The notes: generated from the letters alone by a model not told the origin. Positions 1 to 11,795 are shown, numbered from the stretch's first letter. The stretch: DNA of 64,000 nucleotides from Xenopus tropicalis (GCF_000004195.4 NC_030677.2:101956829-102020828), one strand, 5' to 3'. Translations and numbers: made by a program.

Positions 1-359
1 CTGGCAGAGCATTAAAAAGGAGGAAACCCAGCATCTGGTGATGTCCATGAGTTCAAGACTTCAGGCTATCTTTGCCAGCAAAGGGTTTTCAGCCAAGTAT
101 TGGAAATGAACATTTTATTTCCAGTTATTTAATTTGTCCAATTACTTTTGAGCCCCTGAAATGAAGGGATTGTGTTAAAAAAAATGCTTTAGCTGCCTCA
201 CATTTTTATGCAATTGTTTTGTTCACCCCGCTGAATTAAAGCTGAAAGTCTGCACCTCAACTGCATCTGAGTTGTTTCATTTAAAATTCATTGTGATAAT
301 GTACAGAACCAAAACTAGAAAAAAGTTCTCTGTCCAAATATTTATGGACCTAACTGTAT
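1..359 (+). mobile_element. 3' end of a Tc1-like DNA transposon
   Basis: The first 109 bases read as the end of a Tc1/mariner-type transposase. They are followed by non-coding sequence ending in a segment around 325-359 (tccaaatatttatggaccta) that I recognise as a Tc1-like terminal inverted repeat ending at a TA. The 5' half lies outside the window. It sits in mllt1 intron 2, opposite to the gene. Family assignment rests on the transposase tail and the TIR style. Confidence 0.75.
2..109 (+). pseudogene. C-terminal fragment of Tc1-like transposase
   Basis: Frame 2 gives 35 residues and a stop at 107-109. The pattern is typical of the last helix and tail of Tc1 transposases: a basic/acidic stretch (IKKEETQHLV), then SSRLQAIFASKG and an aromatic tail ending SAKYWK. 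The catalytic DDE residues would lie upstream, outside the window, so intactness cannot be judged. Tc1 transposases cut and paste the element at TA dinucleotides. Confidence 0.7.
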
Positions 360-726
360 GTTGCTGCAGTGGCACAGAATGCATTGCTATATTGTTACGT
401 GTTTAGACCTTGCTAGCATAAAACAGACCAATAATGATTTGGTTTGTAGCATATATTTTCCAATAGGCGCACCCCCTTGTTAACTGGGCTCAGCTATTTT
501 AAAACTGTTAAACCTTCACAACGTTTTGGGGGAAAATGTAATAATAAGTAACTTTTCAACTTCATTTATTAAAAAATTGTGAATGGGCATAAAGTTTTTT
601 GTAAATCTAAATACAATTGAAAGCTATTCCCTGACTCCTGAAACAACGTTGCAAGCGAGCTAATCTCTAAAGGAGATAATACATCATTGTTGGAACAGGA
701 AATCTAAGAAGATTTTCTGACTTTTA

Positions 727-991
727 AGGGCTCTGGCACATGGGGAGATTAGTCGCCTGCGACAAATCTCCCTGTTTGCGGGCGACTAATCTCCCCGAAA
801 TGCCATCCCACCGGCGAAAATGTAAATTGCCGATGGGATGGCATATGCGGCGGCGCGATTTCAGTGAAATCGCGGAAGTTGCCTTGAGAGGAAACATTTT
901 CGCCGGTGGGATGGCATTTTGGGGAGATTAGTCACCCGCGAACAGGGAGATTTGGCGCGGGCGACTAATCTCCCCGTGTGTCAGAGTCCTA
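727..991. repeat. MITE family A, copy 1 (TTAA-type, palindromic)
   Basis: The ends are inverted copies (agggctctggcacatgggg at the left, the complement of ccccgtgtgtcagagtcct at the right). Inside, gggatggcat and its complement recur as further stems, so the element folds into a multi-hairpin. There is no coding capacity. It lies in mllt1 intron 2. Related copies are at 13196, 26571, 29988 and 36383. Confidence 0.8.
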
Positions 992-1439
992 AAGGAAAAC
1001 TAAAACTTAAAGAAGTTAGAAATTCAGCACAACCCTTTTGCAATGAAGATTTGCTTCTCCAAAGATGCCCCCTTTAGCTCCAAAACTTATTTTCTATTGA
1101 TTCACAGGACATGCTCTCAGTTATCTAAGCTTATGGACCAATGTGCAATATTCTGTATATATAGAATATAAATGTCACAATACAAGGTTGATTAATACTT
1201 CATTCAGATAGTAAATAATTCTGATTTACATTACATGGCAGAACTGAAACCAATACAATTAGCATCACAATGTAAAAATCAACCCTGTAGCATTAGCTTC
1301 TATGGGGTACTCGTGTGACAACTTTAAAGGCCTGGATTATGACTGTTATAGCCGATGCAGTAAGTTCAGTACATAAAATATGGTATTTCTAGACATATTC
1401 TTTTCAAGGGTTTAGTTTTCCTTAAAGGCTTATAATGAA

Positions 1440-1959
1440 TTTAAAGGAGACATATCCTATAAAATTAAGAATGTACCAGTGAATTATACTCCTCTAAATA
1501 TAGAAGGATTGTGCTTAAAAAGTTGTGTTTCTGACTGATTTATTGAGAAATTCCACAAACCGCACTAGCCCCACCCATCTGTTCCATTTCCTGCTGCTTG
1601 AATTCTCTGGATGTGGAGAGGAGCCAGCCGCTCTGAGTACACTGCACTGTAGGATAGGAACCAATCAGCAGCTAGGCTGACCTGATAGGGAACTGAAGTC
1701 TATCTGTGCTTGTGTGAGTGCAGGGCTGTGATTAGCTATCCCCCTCCTGCTGTGCTTCTGGCAGGGACTGTTAGGACACGCCCACCCCTCATTTCAAACA
1801 CAGACAGAAGTGATAGGATCTATAGGGAGCTCCAATAAAGGGTCCATTTTTTACAGATAGGATTAATGTTTAGCCCAAAGTGAAACCAGCACCATATATT
1901 ATTCATAATTGCCTACAATATTAGGGTTTTTCCCATTTATCCAATATGTCTCCTTTAAA
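1440..1959. repeat. MITE family K, full length
   Basis: About 520 bp bounded by the inverted pair ttaaaggagacata and its complement tatgtctcctttaa. The outermost TTAA suggests a TTAA-targeting (Kolobok or piggyBac-like) parent. No ORF. It is inside mllt1 intron 2. Confidence 0.75.
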
Positions 1960-2070
1960 GACTTGTTTGCACCTTCCAAGGAATGCATATTTGTTATGAT
2001 ATCATATACATATGATCTGTTGTATGATCAGACAGGAAGTACTTAATTAAATCTTGCATAACTAACTTAC

Positions 2071-2251
2071 CTCTCTTGGGTCTATTAAAGCTATCATGCA
2101 ACCTGAACACCACCTTTTCCACAAAATGCTGTATGTCATACTGGTCTGGACCACGGACAAACACCATCCAGTCGTGAGTAAAACCTTCTGTGGTGGGTTT
2201 TTTCCTCAGCTGAGCACGATGACCCAGCTCCAGCTTCACCTGCACAGTGCA
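2071..2251 (-). CDS. mllt1: mllt1 coding exon 2 (first half of YEATS domain)
   Basis: 181 bp. Acceptor TCTCCACAG|TGCACTGTG, donor AGAG|GTAAGTTA. It encodes C5-R64 plus the first base of codon 65 (Val in human). The matching phases at both ends and the near identity to human ENL make this exon secure. Confidence 0.95.
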
Positions 2252-5249
2252 CTGTGGAGATAGTATTAGACTATGTAATGAATTTTACTGTTCTTTTAAC
2301 ACCTAACGTTCAATCAAACACCACATTACATTTAAACAAATAAATAAATCTGTGACTTTAAGCATATATTTTACTTGGTGAAGACAGTCATAAATAATAT
2401 AAATACTACATATGCTGATGGTAATTTAGAAAAAAATCCTCTGCTGTATCCTAGCTATTCCTTGTCCTTTACACTGGATTATTGCATAAAAATAAATGAT
2501 GCTTCAAGAATAACCCCTTTAGACACTTTAAACCCTAATAGACCTTGTTTCTGTTTCAAATGTTGTGCGCTTCTGTTAATCTCCCGCTAGTCCTGTTAAA
2601 AGAAAGCTATACCCCCAAACAATGTAGGTCTAAAAAAATACAAATGTACTAAAAAACCATCACATGTATCTAGCTGCTGTCAAGCTATTAACTGTTTATT
2701 GGTTGCCTTTGGAGAAAGACTGAGCTGAGCCAGCTAACCAACTCACTGAGGTCTGGATTCTCTTCCTTAAAAACTTGTGTCAAACCCTTGCAGCCATGTG
2801 CGCCAAGTGAGACTCCAAGTTCAATAAGTTTAAAAGGTAAGTCCCAATACCTTACTTCTAGCATCAACTCTTTGTTTTACAAGTCAGTACTTATGTCTCA
2901 AATCTAAAGCTGGCCATACACGCACCGATACTATCGTACGAAACCTAGTTTCGTACGATATTTGGTGCGTGTATGGCATGTCGGCGAGTCGACCGATATC
3001 GCAGGAAGCTGCTGATATCGGACGACTCGCTGATCGGCCAGGTTAGAAAATTTTGATCGGGCGCCTTAGAAGGCGCCTGACCAAAATCTGCCGTCAGGGC
3101 TGAATCGGCAGAACGAGGTAGAAATCCTATTGTTTCTACCTCCTTATCTGCTGTTTCAGCCCTGACTGTGTGTGGCGGATCTGACGATGTTTTGTGCGAC
3201 TGATGGTCGCACGAAACATCGTCAGATCGCCACGTGTATGGCCAGCTTAAAGGTAATCCAACTAGCAAGACAGCACTGCTTACATGTCATTTAACTGTAA
3301 CCCATGCAGCCCTGCAAAGCACATTTATTAGGATAAAGGCATGCAAAGCAATTTTAAGAACTGTTTTTAAGTAGCTCAAAAGCAAAGTGCCAAAATGTCA
3401 GACACTGAACTCCTTCCATAGACCAGCACTGATAACACACACAGGTGCTTGAGTTAATACTTATCTGGCCACAGCTACCTAGAAAGCTGGATTGTGCTAC
3501 TTTAAAATTTGGTACTCAGAGCACCCCATGTGGGATTTTTCAGGTGATCTTATAAACTTGATCAACACCACCTCTCTCACACTGCTGGATAGCAGTTTCC
3601 ACCTCCGGCACATATGGTTGCCTCTTTCTGCCACTCAGTGCTCACTTCTCTGTGGTAAGCATCATCCCATTCTGTTTCTGTGCAGTATTTCATAAAAGCA
3701 AATTTATGAAGGGGCAGTTTGCCACAGCACAACAGTGGAAAACTCTACAGGTCTCTATCTTTATAGGAACTGTTCTTTCACCTTTAAAAAAATAAACCTG
3801 TTGGTCTGTCACTCCATGTTTATCATTTTACTGTTTGATGTTAACTTCCCAAAAAGTCAGAGCAAATCTGTTAGTAACTTTTTTGGTGGTCTGTTTGACA
3901 TGGATCTAAAGGTTGTGTAGCTCAGTACATATCTCTCTCACTTAGTGCTCATCTGTCCATCTTTTGGTCTTGGTCGGTCAATCCATTATCTCCTTTTGCC
4001 AGCTTCACTCCCTCTGCTTCACTCTTGCTCAGCACCCACCTATCTTTCACTTTTAGTCAGTATCAACTGACATCTCTGAATTTACTCTGTTTCAGTATTC
4101 CCAGTTTTTCTCTCTCTCTCAGTCCACATCTTTCTGTCACTTTGTCACCTACAAAACGTTCTCAATTATCTGAGGGACCACACAAATCTCTCTCATGCTA
4201 CCTCTACTTCCTGCTCAGTACCACCTCTTAAATCTGACAGTAACCAAGCCTCTCTCTTTGCTCTGTACACAACTGTACTTTAACTGCTCACTTGTTATCC
4301 TTAGGTCTCTTAATTGTATAGTAATTGACACCCACTATAAAATCCCAATTATTAGTAACATTTCATTCTGAGAGCTGCCTCCTCTGCGGAGTAAGCAAGA
4401 CAAGGGAGCTCTGTAATTACAGATCTACCCCTACCAGTAGCCATCTCTCTCAGCCAGTCAGTAAAGACCTGTCACACCCATTTAGTACCTACCCTTTCTT
4501 TATGGCCCACTGCCACTTGACTCCAAGTGCATCTACACACCCCATTCATTCTTCCTTGTTCCTCAATAACCACCTGACCATGCCCTCTGTATCCTACCCT
4601 CAGGTGCCCACATCAGAATACCCGACTGCATCTTTTTCTGTTGTCTTCAAAATGGCAAAACTACTTTGACATTCTATGGCAAACCATTTGTTCACCTATC
4701 ATACCAGAATAATACTTTATGCTGGCTCTATTTAACACTCGCTCACTATACTATACACCTATCTCACAGCCCACTTACTTATTTTGCTCTGTATTTCTTG
4801 ATAAACAGAAACCACATCTCAGTTATCAGCAGACACATCACTTTCAGTCTCAAGCCCAAATCTCTATTCTTGCCTCTTTTCTTTCTCACATCACAGAAAC
4901 CCACCCCCTTCCTACTCTATTGCTAACACGAAATCCTCTCGGTCTGTTGACAAAGTGTAACTTCTTTGTTCCAAACTCTTGCCCCCATTACAACCCCCCA
5001 TAACTGTTTATACCTAATTGTCTCGACCTATTAATTTCTCTTAGGAGCTGGTTCCCTTTCATATGTGCTTAAATGTCTCTCCCTCTCATTACCTGAATGC
5101 TTTCGATTTTCAGTGCCTCATGTCATATAACCACATCTCAGTCAGTGATTAGCTGGCTCCGTACCTCTCTGCATACCGCCTGTCTTTACTCCTTTCTAGA
5201 CATCTCTTTATCTGTACCTGGCAGTCTCTATTAGTACCTGGCTGTCCAT
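2071..5249 (-). CDS. mllt1: mllt1 (ENL) YEATS-domain protein, 5' two coding exons only
   Basis: Join of 5249..5238 and 2251..2071 on the minus strand; the gene continues left of position 1. Exon 1 encodes M-D-S-Q and ends at CAG|GTAC. Exon 2 encodes residues 5-64 and ends in phase 1 at AGAG|GTAAGT, like the human gene. The peptide is nearly the human ENL N-terminus ([20 protein letters not shown], then [11 protein letters not shown] and LHDSF). It is closer to ENL than to AF9/MLLT3, which has QVRKKPTVEG. With a four-residue exon 1, the acyl-lysine pocket residues fall at F28, H56, S58 and F59, the numbering known for ENL/AF9, which supports the chosen start. ENL reads acetylated histone H3 in super elongation and DOT1L complexes in the nucleus. 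Exon 3 (Y78 and beyond) was not found in 1..2070. The neighbour acer1 is upstream on the same strand, as on human 19p13.3. Confidence 0.88.
2906..3252. repeat. MITE family C, copy 1 (multi-hairpin)
   Basis: Ends are inverted (taaagctggccatacacg and cgtgtatggccagcttaa). The interior is a chain of short perfect stems: around cgtacgaaacctagtttcgtacg, gatatcgcaggaagctgctgatatc, ggcgccttagaaggcgcc, and aacatcgtcagatcg with its partner. Other copies are at 9311, 35704 (fragment) and 36027. It lies in mllt1 intron 1. Confidence 0.85.
3253..3939. other. mllt1 intron 1, no recognised feature
   Basis: Ordinary AT-rich intronic sequence between MITE C copy 1 and the pyrimidine-rich tract. I see no exon, MITE ends or RNA gene in it. 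Confidence 0.6.
3940..5230. other. Pyrimidine-rich tract in mllt1 intron 1
   Basis: About 1.3 kb in which the plus strand is strongly C+T rich with almost no MITE sequence. Short phrases such as ctcagtacc, ctctctca and agtcagta keep recurring, which looks like an old decayed tandem array. Because stop codons need purines, several long but empty plus-strand frames appear here. In the mllt1 transcript this would be a purine-rich first intron. The exon-1 donor region (gtacctggctgtccatg) resembles the same recurring phrase. Confidence 0.6.
5238..5249 (-). CDS. mllt1: mllt1 coding exon 1 (MDSQ)
   Basis: ATG GAC AGC CAG followed by GTACTAATAG as donor. Human ENL exon 1 encodes MDNQ in the same phase 0. 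The donor is a weak consensus. A second CAG|GTAC lies 20 bp further along (exon would end at 5218), but using it would break the frame into exon 2. Such a short exon is called from family knowledge rather than from statistics. Confidence 0.65.
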
Positions 5250-5349
5250 GTCTCTCCTCTCTGACCGTCTTTTTCCCTCCTCCTTGGCCTTTTACTGCCT
5301 CAACGACCTCATTCTCCGGTACCGTGGACTCTTCCTCCGCCACTGCCCT

Positions 5350-5640
5350 CCGTTCAACGAGACGAGCAAGAAACAAATTCAGTCAGGCCCCACAGTACCA
5401 ATCTAGGCCCTAACCCCCCTTCCTCCTTGAAATGGACCACTCCGACCGTGTAATCCGCTGTTCAGACACTGGAATGTACCACATCCGACCTACCCAATCG
5501 GAGGGGCTGATGGGGCGGTGCTTCCTGTCAGGAAGGTACTAGAGAGAAAGAAAAGGAGGGGAAAGCCGAACGGTAGGCGGGACTCATATGATTGGCAGCA
5601 AAAACAGCCAGTGAGCAATCTACTTTGGTTTCCACGGAGA
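5350..5640 (-). promoter_or_regulatory. Probable mllt1 promoter and 5' UTR region
   Basis: This stretch upstream of the mllt1 start codon is richer in CG dinucleotides and GC than its surroundings. It holds a GC-box-like ggggcggtg near 5513, a second gcggga motif near 5577 and a CCAAT box on the minus strand near 5591. No TATA box is seen. The transcription start is not fixed by the sequence. Confidence 0.45.
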
Positions 5641-6404
5641 CGTAAGGTATCTGCCCATATTCCCTGCTTCAGAGGCCTTCCCTGTCCTTAATGAAAGAGC
5701 TGTAAAGTGTGGAGCGGATATAAGTTGGGAGATACGAAAGCTGTGTGGGGAGAGTGTACGTTAACTGTACGACAATGGGATGTCTGTGGCTGTTCCTGGA
5801 CATTACATTTACGCAGATTCCCTGCGTTCTATGGAAGATTCCATTCCCGTTTATAGGGGCTGTGATTTCTTATCTCGAGGAAAATAGTTGTCTCACTAGG
5901 GGCAGTGCTTTCAGTATGGTGACTGTGCTGTGACAAATGCACAAGTGTAGCCGCCATGTGCGCGCATTCTCAGAATTCAAGGCATGTGGCTGCTCTGATT
6001 TGTGCGTGAGCAGCTTGCTTTCTGTCCATTCACATGGGGCGCTTAGCCGCACACCCCTGCGATTTATTGGCTTTTTATAATAATGGTTGGGTTGATATGG
6101 CACATAAACATTTTATATTATTATAAGGTTTTTATACTATTTTATGTATTTGTACTAAATTAGTAATCGGCCGAAATATTTGAAATTTCATCAGGGGACC
6201 AGTAACATTTGGTTAGTGGGAAAACTAGTAATCAGATGGGTTTTTGACTAAATGAATGGAGAATCAGTTTTCTGGGTAGTGAAGATTTATATTGCAGTTC
6301 TTCATTGCTAGGGCCCCAGTGGCTGCTCTAGCAGATGCAGGGTCTGTTGCCTCTATTTTATGCTTCTAGGTGGAAAATAGAGATGAGAAGGTAAGACATT
6401 TTTT

Positions 6405-6660
6405 AACCCTAAGGGGGAGGTCAGATGAAGCGTATATATCCACTTCTCTCAGCCATGCACTTTTCTGCCTGGCTAAGAGAAGCAAATTTGCTTCCATACA
6501 CTGCTCTGTGAGTCTGCACTAAAAGCTATGGCAACAGCACAAACGTGCACATAACGTTCACTTTCACATTTTCCAGACCGACCTCCGATCCTCTGCAGTA
6601 GGCAGAAAAGCATAGGGCTGAGAGAAGCGGATATACGCTTTGTCTGACCTCGACCTAAAG
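6405..6660. repeat. Inverted-repeat element, family Q
   Basis: The left arm (aggtcagatgaagcgtatat, then cttctctcagccatgc) is mirrored by the right arm (gctgagagaagcggatatac, then gtctgacctcgacc), with a loop of about 120 bp. No coding capacity. Confidence 0.7.
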
Positions 6661-6705
6661 CATAAGCCACACAGGCCTGATTTTTGGCCTGTGGGTAATC
6701 TGCCC

Positions 6706-7121
6706 TTAGGCTGATGCCACACATGGCGTTTTTATGCTGCGTTTTTTTCTCAGCCTCAAAACGCAGCACAAGCCACACAGCCCCTGACTATGGCGTTTTT
6801 CAGCCTAGTACTGGTGACGTAGCAAATCCCGTTTCCATGGTGCTAATAGTGCGAAATAGTAAAAAACGCTATGTATTTCCGCTAGGTCTGGCAGCTGCCT
6901 TTGTGTATACATAAAAATAGCTTGCTGTGCAAATACTGGCGTATTTCGGCCAACGCTTGAAAAATCCATGCTAAGGTGTTTTCTAGCGTATTTCCGCATT
7001 GTGTGGTTTGTTTCGAGTCTTTTCAAGTTATTTCTATGGATGATGATATTGGGCGTTTTTCAGCCGCTGAGAAAATTGGAAAATACGCAGCGTAAAAACG
7101 CCTCGTGTGGCATCAGCCTTA
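6706..7121. repeat. MITE family E
   Basis: The ends ttaggctgatgccacacatg and cgtgtggcatcagccttat are inverted copies, and gcgtttttatgctgcg pairs with cgcagcgtaaaaacgc just inside. The interior repeats the phrase ggcgtttttcagcc and its relatives. The two small overlapping ORFs here are empty. Confidence 0.8.
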
Positions 7122-7189
7122 TACTCTGATCAACTTCTGGATTTGCTTGCACCTGAAGCCACAGTGTCAAAATCTGCTCCGTGTTCCTG

Positions 7190-7457
7190 CACCTGGCCCA
7201 ATGCAGCTTTTATTGGCCCATGTATGGGGCCCTCAGATAGGTCTGCATAACCAATATCTGGCCAAATATCTGGTCGATCGGTCAGGTTTAAAAATCCTGT
7301 CAATCGCATTGGCAAATTCATGCGGTACTGTACCCAAAAGCCTGTCTGTGTGATCCAATTGGCCAAAAGATTGGATCAATCCAATTTCCCACACCTCAAG
7401 GTGGGCATATCAGGGAAAGATCTGCGAGTGGATCTATACGTGTATGGCCATCTTAAG
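7190..7457. repeat. MITE family D, copy 1 (left end unclear)
   Basis: Shares with other D copies the order ggccctcagatagg, ccaatatctggcc, ggtcgatcggtcaggttt, then gaaagatctgcgagtgg, ending tgtatggccatctta. The left terminus is not clear. Confidence 0.6.
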
Positions 7458-9310
7458 TCTTTAAGAGATTAGTTTGCTTGTTTCCTACCAAAATGTCTGC
7501 CACCTTAGCTGTATGTCTACTAGCTGTTTTGTAATCCATACATTTTGCACAAATCTTAAAAAATCTCTCTTGGATAGTCAGCCAATACCTCCCTCACCCC
7601 GCCCAAACAAACAGGGTACAAAAAGTATAAAGTAAAAATACACCCTGGGTGTTTTTTTTAAAAAAAGTTTTTTGCCTCAGGAGGTGCAATTTATACCCAT
7701 AGGGTCAGGCAGTATATTTGAAATTGTTGAAATTACTTGATCAAATCTGACAATATGTGACAACTGGCTAGTGTATAACAGCCAATCACCTGCTTAGTTT
7801 GTGGTAGGTAATAAGATATATTTTAATAAAATAAGGGCTTGCACACAAATAGTCACAGGCACAGTGGTAGAATTTAAAAAGTAATTGCCTTTTATATAGT
7901 ATGCTGAAGGTTTAATAGAAGTCAATTTTAATTAACACCATACAGTCAATAACGCATAATGTTATAAAATAATACATACCACAAAAATGTGCACAGGTAA
8001 AAAAAGGCACACAGGTAAGCGTATACACTTGCCAAAGATGAGAATTACCCCAACGTTTCGGCACAGAAAGCCTTTCTCAAGGGGAATCCTGATGCATAAA
8101 CTAATGTAGAAGATATAAATACCCTCTTCAATTAAACACCAATTTTTCTCTCACAGCGAGCACCTGGCTTACTTTCGGGTACGTTTATTACGGTGGTTGT
8201 TTACTATTATCGTAATACCAAAAGCTGTACTCTACTGCCACATAGTGAAAAGTAAACAAAATTGCAGTAATATAATTTTTTGAGGAAATATTCCGAAATA
8301 TTTTGAATGGTAACAGAAAGCTTTACATCCAGGTTACTTGATCGCTGAACTCCACCTCTATTGTATACTAATAGAAACATTTTAAACATAACTAAACTAG
8401 TCCAGACTTAAAAGAAAGGATTTGAAATTATATTGCAAGCTCTATAGGGCAGGGCCCTCTTTACCTCTTGTATTAGTTTGGTTGCTTTGCATACATATCT
8501 GTATGTTTAGTGTATGCACCCATTTATTGTGCAGCACTGCAATATGTTGGAGCTTTATCAATACATATTTATATGAATAACAATATTAATATTAATTTGT
8601 AAGTTAGTTGTAGGCATTTAGTTATGTGTCTTTTTCTGTAGTGTTTATGACCTAATTATAAGCTGACAGAGACCCTTGATCATGGATCAAGGCAAGGAAG
8701 TAAGCTTGTGGAAGGAGGGCAGCGTCAGGTGTCCTGCCTCCTCATAGCACGGTGGTGGGATATATACAGCAAAGGAAAATCAGTTATTCTGAATAGTTAA
8801 CAATTTGTACAGCACAGTTATTGCTGAGGTCCGCACTGGGTGGCTACTTTTGGTGTGGGCAGGGTAGCTAAGCTGTGGCACATGCATGTACAGATGTAGC
8901 AATTTTCCCAGAGCCCAGGACACTAGTTCAATATGTGTATGCATTTGATCTGGAATCCGAGTGAATTGCATGCACATATTGATCAGGTGTCCTGTTCTGG
9001 GACACTTGGTCAGTCTTCCCATGGCTGCCTGCAACCCGAAGTATATTCCTAGAAAAGACTAGGGAGTAGAGAGGAATCTTTAAAAAAAATACTGTTGTTT
9101 TTTCCCCCATCCAGCGTGTGAGCTTTGTCAGCCTGTAGCTGCAAGTGGCAAAACAAATTCCTGGCAATATTAATATTTAAGTTGGGTGTACATGGCCTTT
9201 TTCTCTTTCACCAGTAGATGGCAGTAGATAAATATGGCTTCAGTTGACGTAAGGAAGCTTCTAGGATGAATGGTGGAACATTTTGAAGATCGCTCAGCAA
9301 GTGAAGTTAC

Positions 9311-9581
9311 TTTAAGTCGGCGTATGGCAAGTCGGCGAGGCGACCGATATCGCAGGAGGCTGCTGATATCGGTCGACTCGCCGATCGGGCGGGTTAAAAG
9401 ATTTTGATCGGGCGTTATAGAAGGAAGGCGCCTGAGCAAAATCTGCCTTCAGGGCTGAATTGTTTCTACCTCCATATCTGCCGTTTCAGCCCTGAATGTT
9501 AGTGGCGGATTGGAACGATCTTTCGTGTGACTGATGGTCGCACGAAAGATCGGAAATCGCCACGTGTGTGGCCACCTTTAG
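9311..9581. repeat. MITE family C, copy 2 (5'-truncated)
   Basis: Starts inside the C consensus at cgtatggcaagtcggcgag, keeps the gatatcgcagg stem, the ggcgcc stem and the final hairpin, and ends cacgtgtgtggccacctttag. Confidence 0.8.
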
Positions 9582-10382
9582 ACTTAGCACTGTAAGATGC
9601 TGTCTGGGTCATTTTGCAAATTATGTATGTGGAGAGACAGGATTGGTGCCAATGTTTGGTTATTTTGAGCTTGAATACATCTTCTAGGTGATAACAGACT
9701 GGGCAACTATTTATTTTCTCCTTTTTTTCATTTTTCTGTATGTATTACCTTATGATTACATTCTTTTTGTGTTCTACAAAGTTTACTTATTATCTATACT
9801 CACTATAATCCTTTTACTACTACATAGCTTGTAAAGATTCTCCTGCTTTTCTTTTAATATTAATGGGATAATGAAGATACTGCTTAAACAGGGCAAACAA
9901 AAAGGATAAGATTTAATTTTAGCCATATGTATAAACATAACCCTGTTCATTCTTATGTGTCTGTCTGTGAATGGTTAAATTAAATATATAGACAAAGAAT
10001 ATAAAACAAAAACTACAGAGATTAAAAAATGAAGACCAGTTTCAAATTGTCATAGAATACATTTCTATTTGGATGTACATTATTGTAGCTCAGAGGCTTT
10101 AAATGGTGACAGCAAAAAGTTCCCTAAATAGAACCCCACTGACTTCTTGAACACAGGACTGCCAATATATTAGACAATTAGCTAGAACTCATGGGAAAAA
10201 GTACAAATGTGGAGGAAGCATTGTTTGAAGTAGGTGGTGTTACAGTTGGTATTAATACAATTTCTATTTTCACAAACAGAAATCCATAAGAATTACGATT
10301 CAGTCACCACTTCTCATTTTTTGGTGAAAGAGAGATAGTTTATGGACACTTTTGTGGACAAAAATGGAGAAGAAAAACAACA

Positions 10383-11040
10383 TACAGGTATAGGATCCCT
10401 TATCCAGAAACCTGTTATCTAGAAAGTTCAGAATTACAGAAAGGCCATCTCCCATAGACTCAATTTTAAGCAAATAATTCTAATATTTAAAATTGATTTC
10501 CTTTTTCTCTGTAATACAGGTATGGGATCCCTTATCCGGAAACCCATTAGCCAGAAAGCTCCAAATTACGGAAAGCCCGTCTCCCATAGACTCCATTTTA
10601 ATCAAATAATTCAGAATTTAAAAACTGATTTCCCTTTTCTCTGTAGTAATAAAACAGTACCTTGTAATTGACCCCAACTAAGATATAAATAATCCTTATT
10701 GGAGGCAAAACAATCCTATTGGGTTTAATTAATGCTTTAATGATTTTTTAGTAGACTTAAGGTATGGAGAAATTACAGAAAGACCCCTTATCCAGAATAC
10801 CCTTGATCCTGAGCATTCTGGATAACGGGTCCTATACCTGTAATAAAACAGAACCTTGTACTTGATCCCAACTAAGATATAATTAATTCTTATTGGAGCC
10901 AAAACAATCCTTTTGGGTTTAATTACTGTTTAAAGATTTTTTAGTAGACTTAAAGTATGGAGATCCAAATTATGGAAAGATCCCTTATCTGGAAAGCCCC
11001 AGGTCCCCAGCATTCTGGATAACAGGTCCTATACCTGTAT
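10383..11040. repeat. MITE family G, copy 1, split by a nested copy
   Basis: The left half (10383-10514) starts tacaggtataggatccctta. The right half (10843-11040) starts aaaacagaaccttgtacttg and ends aggtcctatacctgta. Removing 10515-10842 rejoins the halves at the same internal position (ctctgta-ataaaacag) seen uninterrupted in other copies. Confidence 0.8.
10515..10842. repeat. MITE family G, copy 2, nested in copy 1
   Basis: Complete element with ends tacaggtatgggatccctta and the complement ggtcctatacctgta, flanked by taat on both sides. The internal order (cccatagactccattttaat, ccccaactaagatataaa, tattggaggcaaaac) matches the copies at 31774 and 60899. Confidence 0.85.
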
Positions 11041-11379
11041 TATCACAATTTCCCCCCGACATTTCCACCTATTTGAGTGGCTGTAAAGGGAGCTAATTAG
11101 CAGATTCATGGGGATTAGCAGCCAGTTGACAGGGTACAAGACCCGGTTTCTGTATAGCCAGAATAGTATAACAATAGGTGTAAAAAGCCTGATTAGCATA
11201 TTTGTAAACAAAAAAAAATGTACTTTATACCATTTTATATATAAAAGTAGCTTATTGCCAAAAAAAAGTAGGTGACAAAACCATGTTTTTAACTGACATT
11301 TGCATTATTTTTCTAATTTTTGCTTAATGAATAAGGGAAATGTTGGCATTTTGAGTGAACATATTGCATAAATCTTTAT

Positions 11380-11795
11380 TTAAAAGGGAAGTAAAGCCTC
11401 CTTGGCAAATCAGCAACCAGCCCCCTCCCCATTGTGTTACTGACACATACCCCAACTGTGCCCCTATAGCATGTCCAGAACTACAGAGTTGCTCAGCTGT
11501 GTTGGCCACCGACATCCATCCTGATAATCAGCAAGCAGCACATGCACACTAGAGGTTAAACTGAAACTGGGCGACTAGTCTGTGCATGTCCCAAATTGAG
11601 ATGTATGATGGGAATGGAAGTCACATGGCCAAAGATGGAGGTGCATCTCTGCAGTTCTGGATGTGCAATGGGTTATAGTATGTTGGTGCAAGTGTAACTG
11701 ATATGGTTGGAGGGGATGAAGGAACCCTCCCTTCAGTTAGTTGAGCACTGGCACTAAAATTAAACATTTTCCAGGAGGTTTTACTTCCCCTTTAA
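11380..11795. repeat. MITE family L
   Basis: Bounded by ttaaaagggaagtaaagcct and its complement aggttttacttccccttta. TTAA at the ends. Non-coding interior of about 370 bp. Confidence 0.75.

Noticed and set aside
1..2070. Search for mllt1 exon 3
   Set aside because: No minus-strand frame resembling the second half of the YEATS domain was found, so exon 3 is taken to lie outside the window.
4025..5003. Run of overlapping plus-strand ORFs that could be an intron-poor gene
   Set aside because: The DNA is purine-poor on this strand, which removes stop codons. The peptides are low-complexity S/T/L/H/P and match nothing, and the region is mllt1 intron.
5149..5376. 75-codon minus-strand ORF at the mllt1 start
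   Set aside because: It is a different frame over the mllt1 5' UTR, exon 1 and donor; the ENL frame (MDSQ) explains the locus better.
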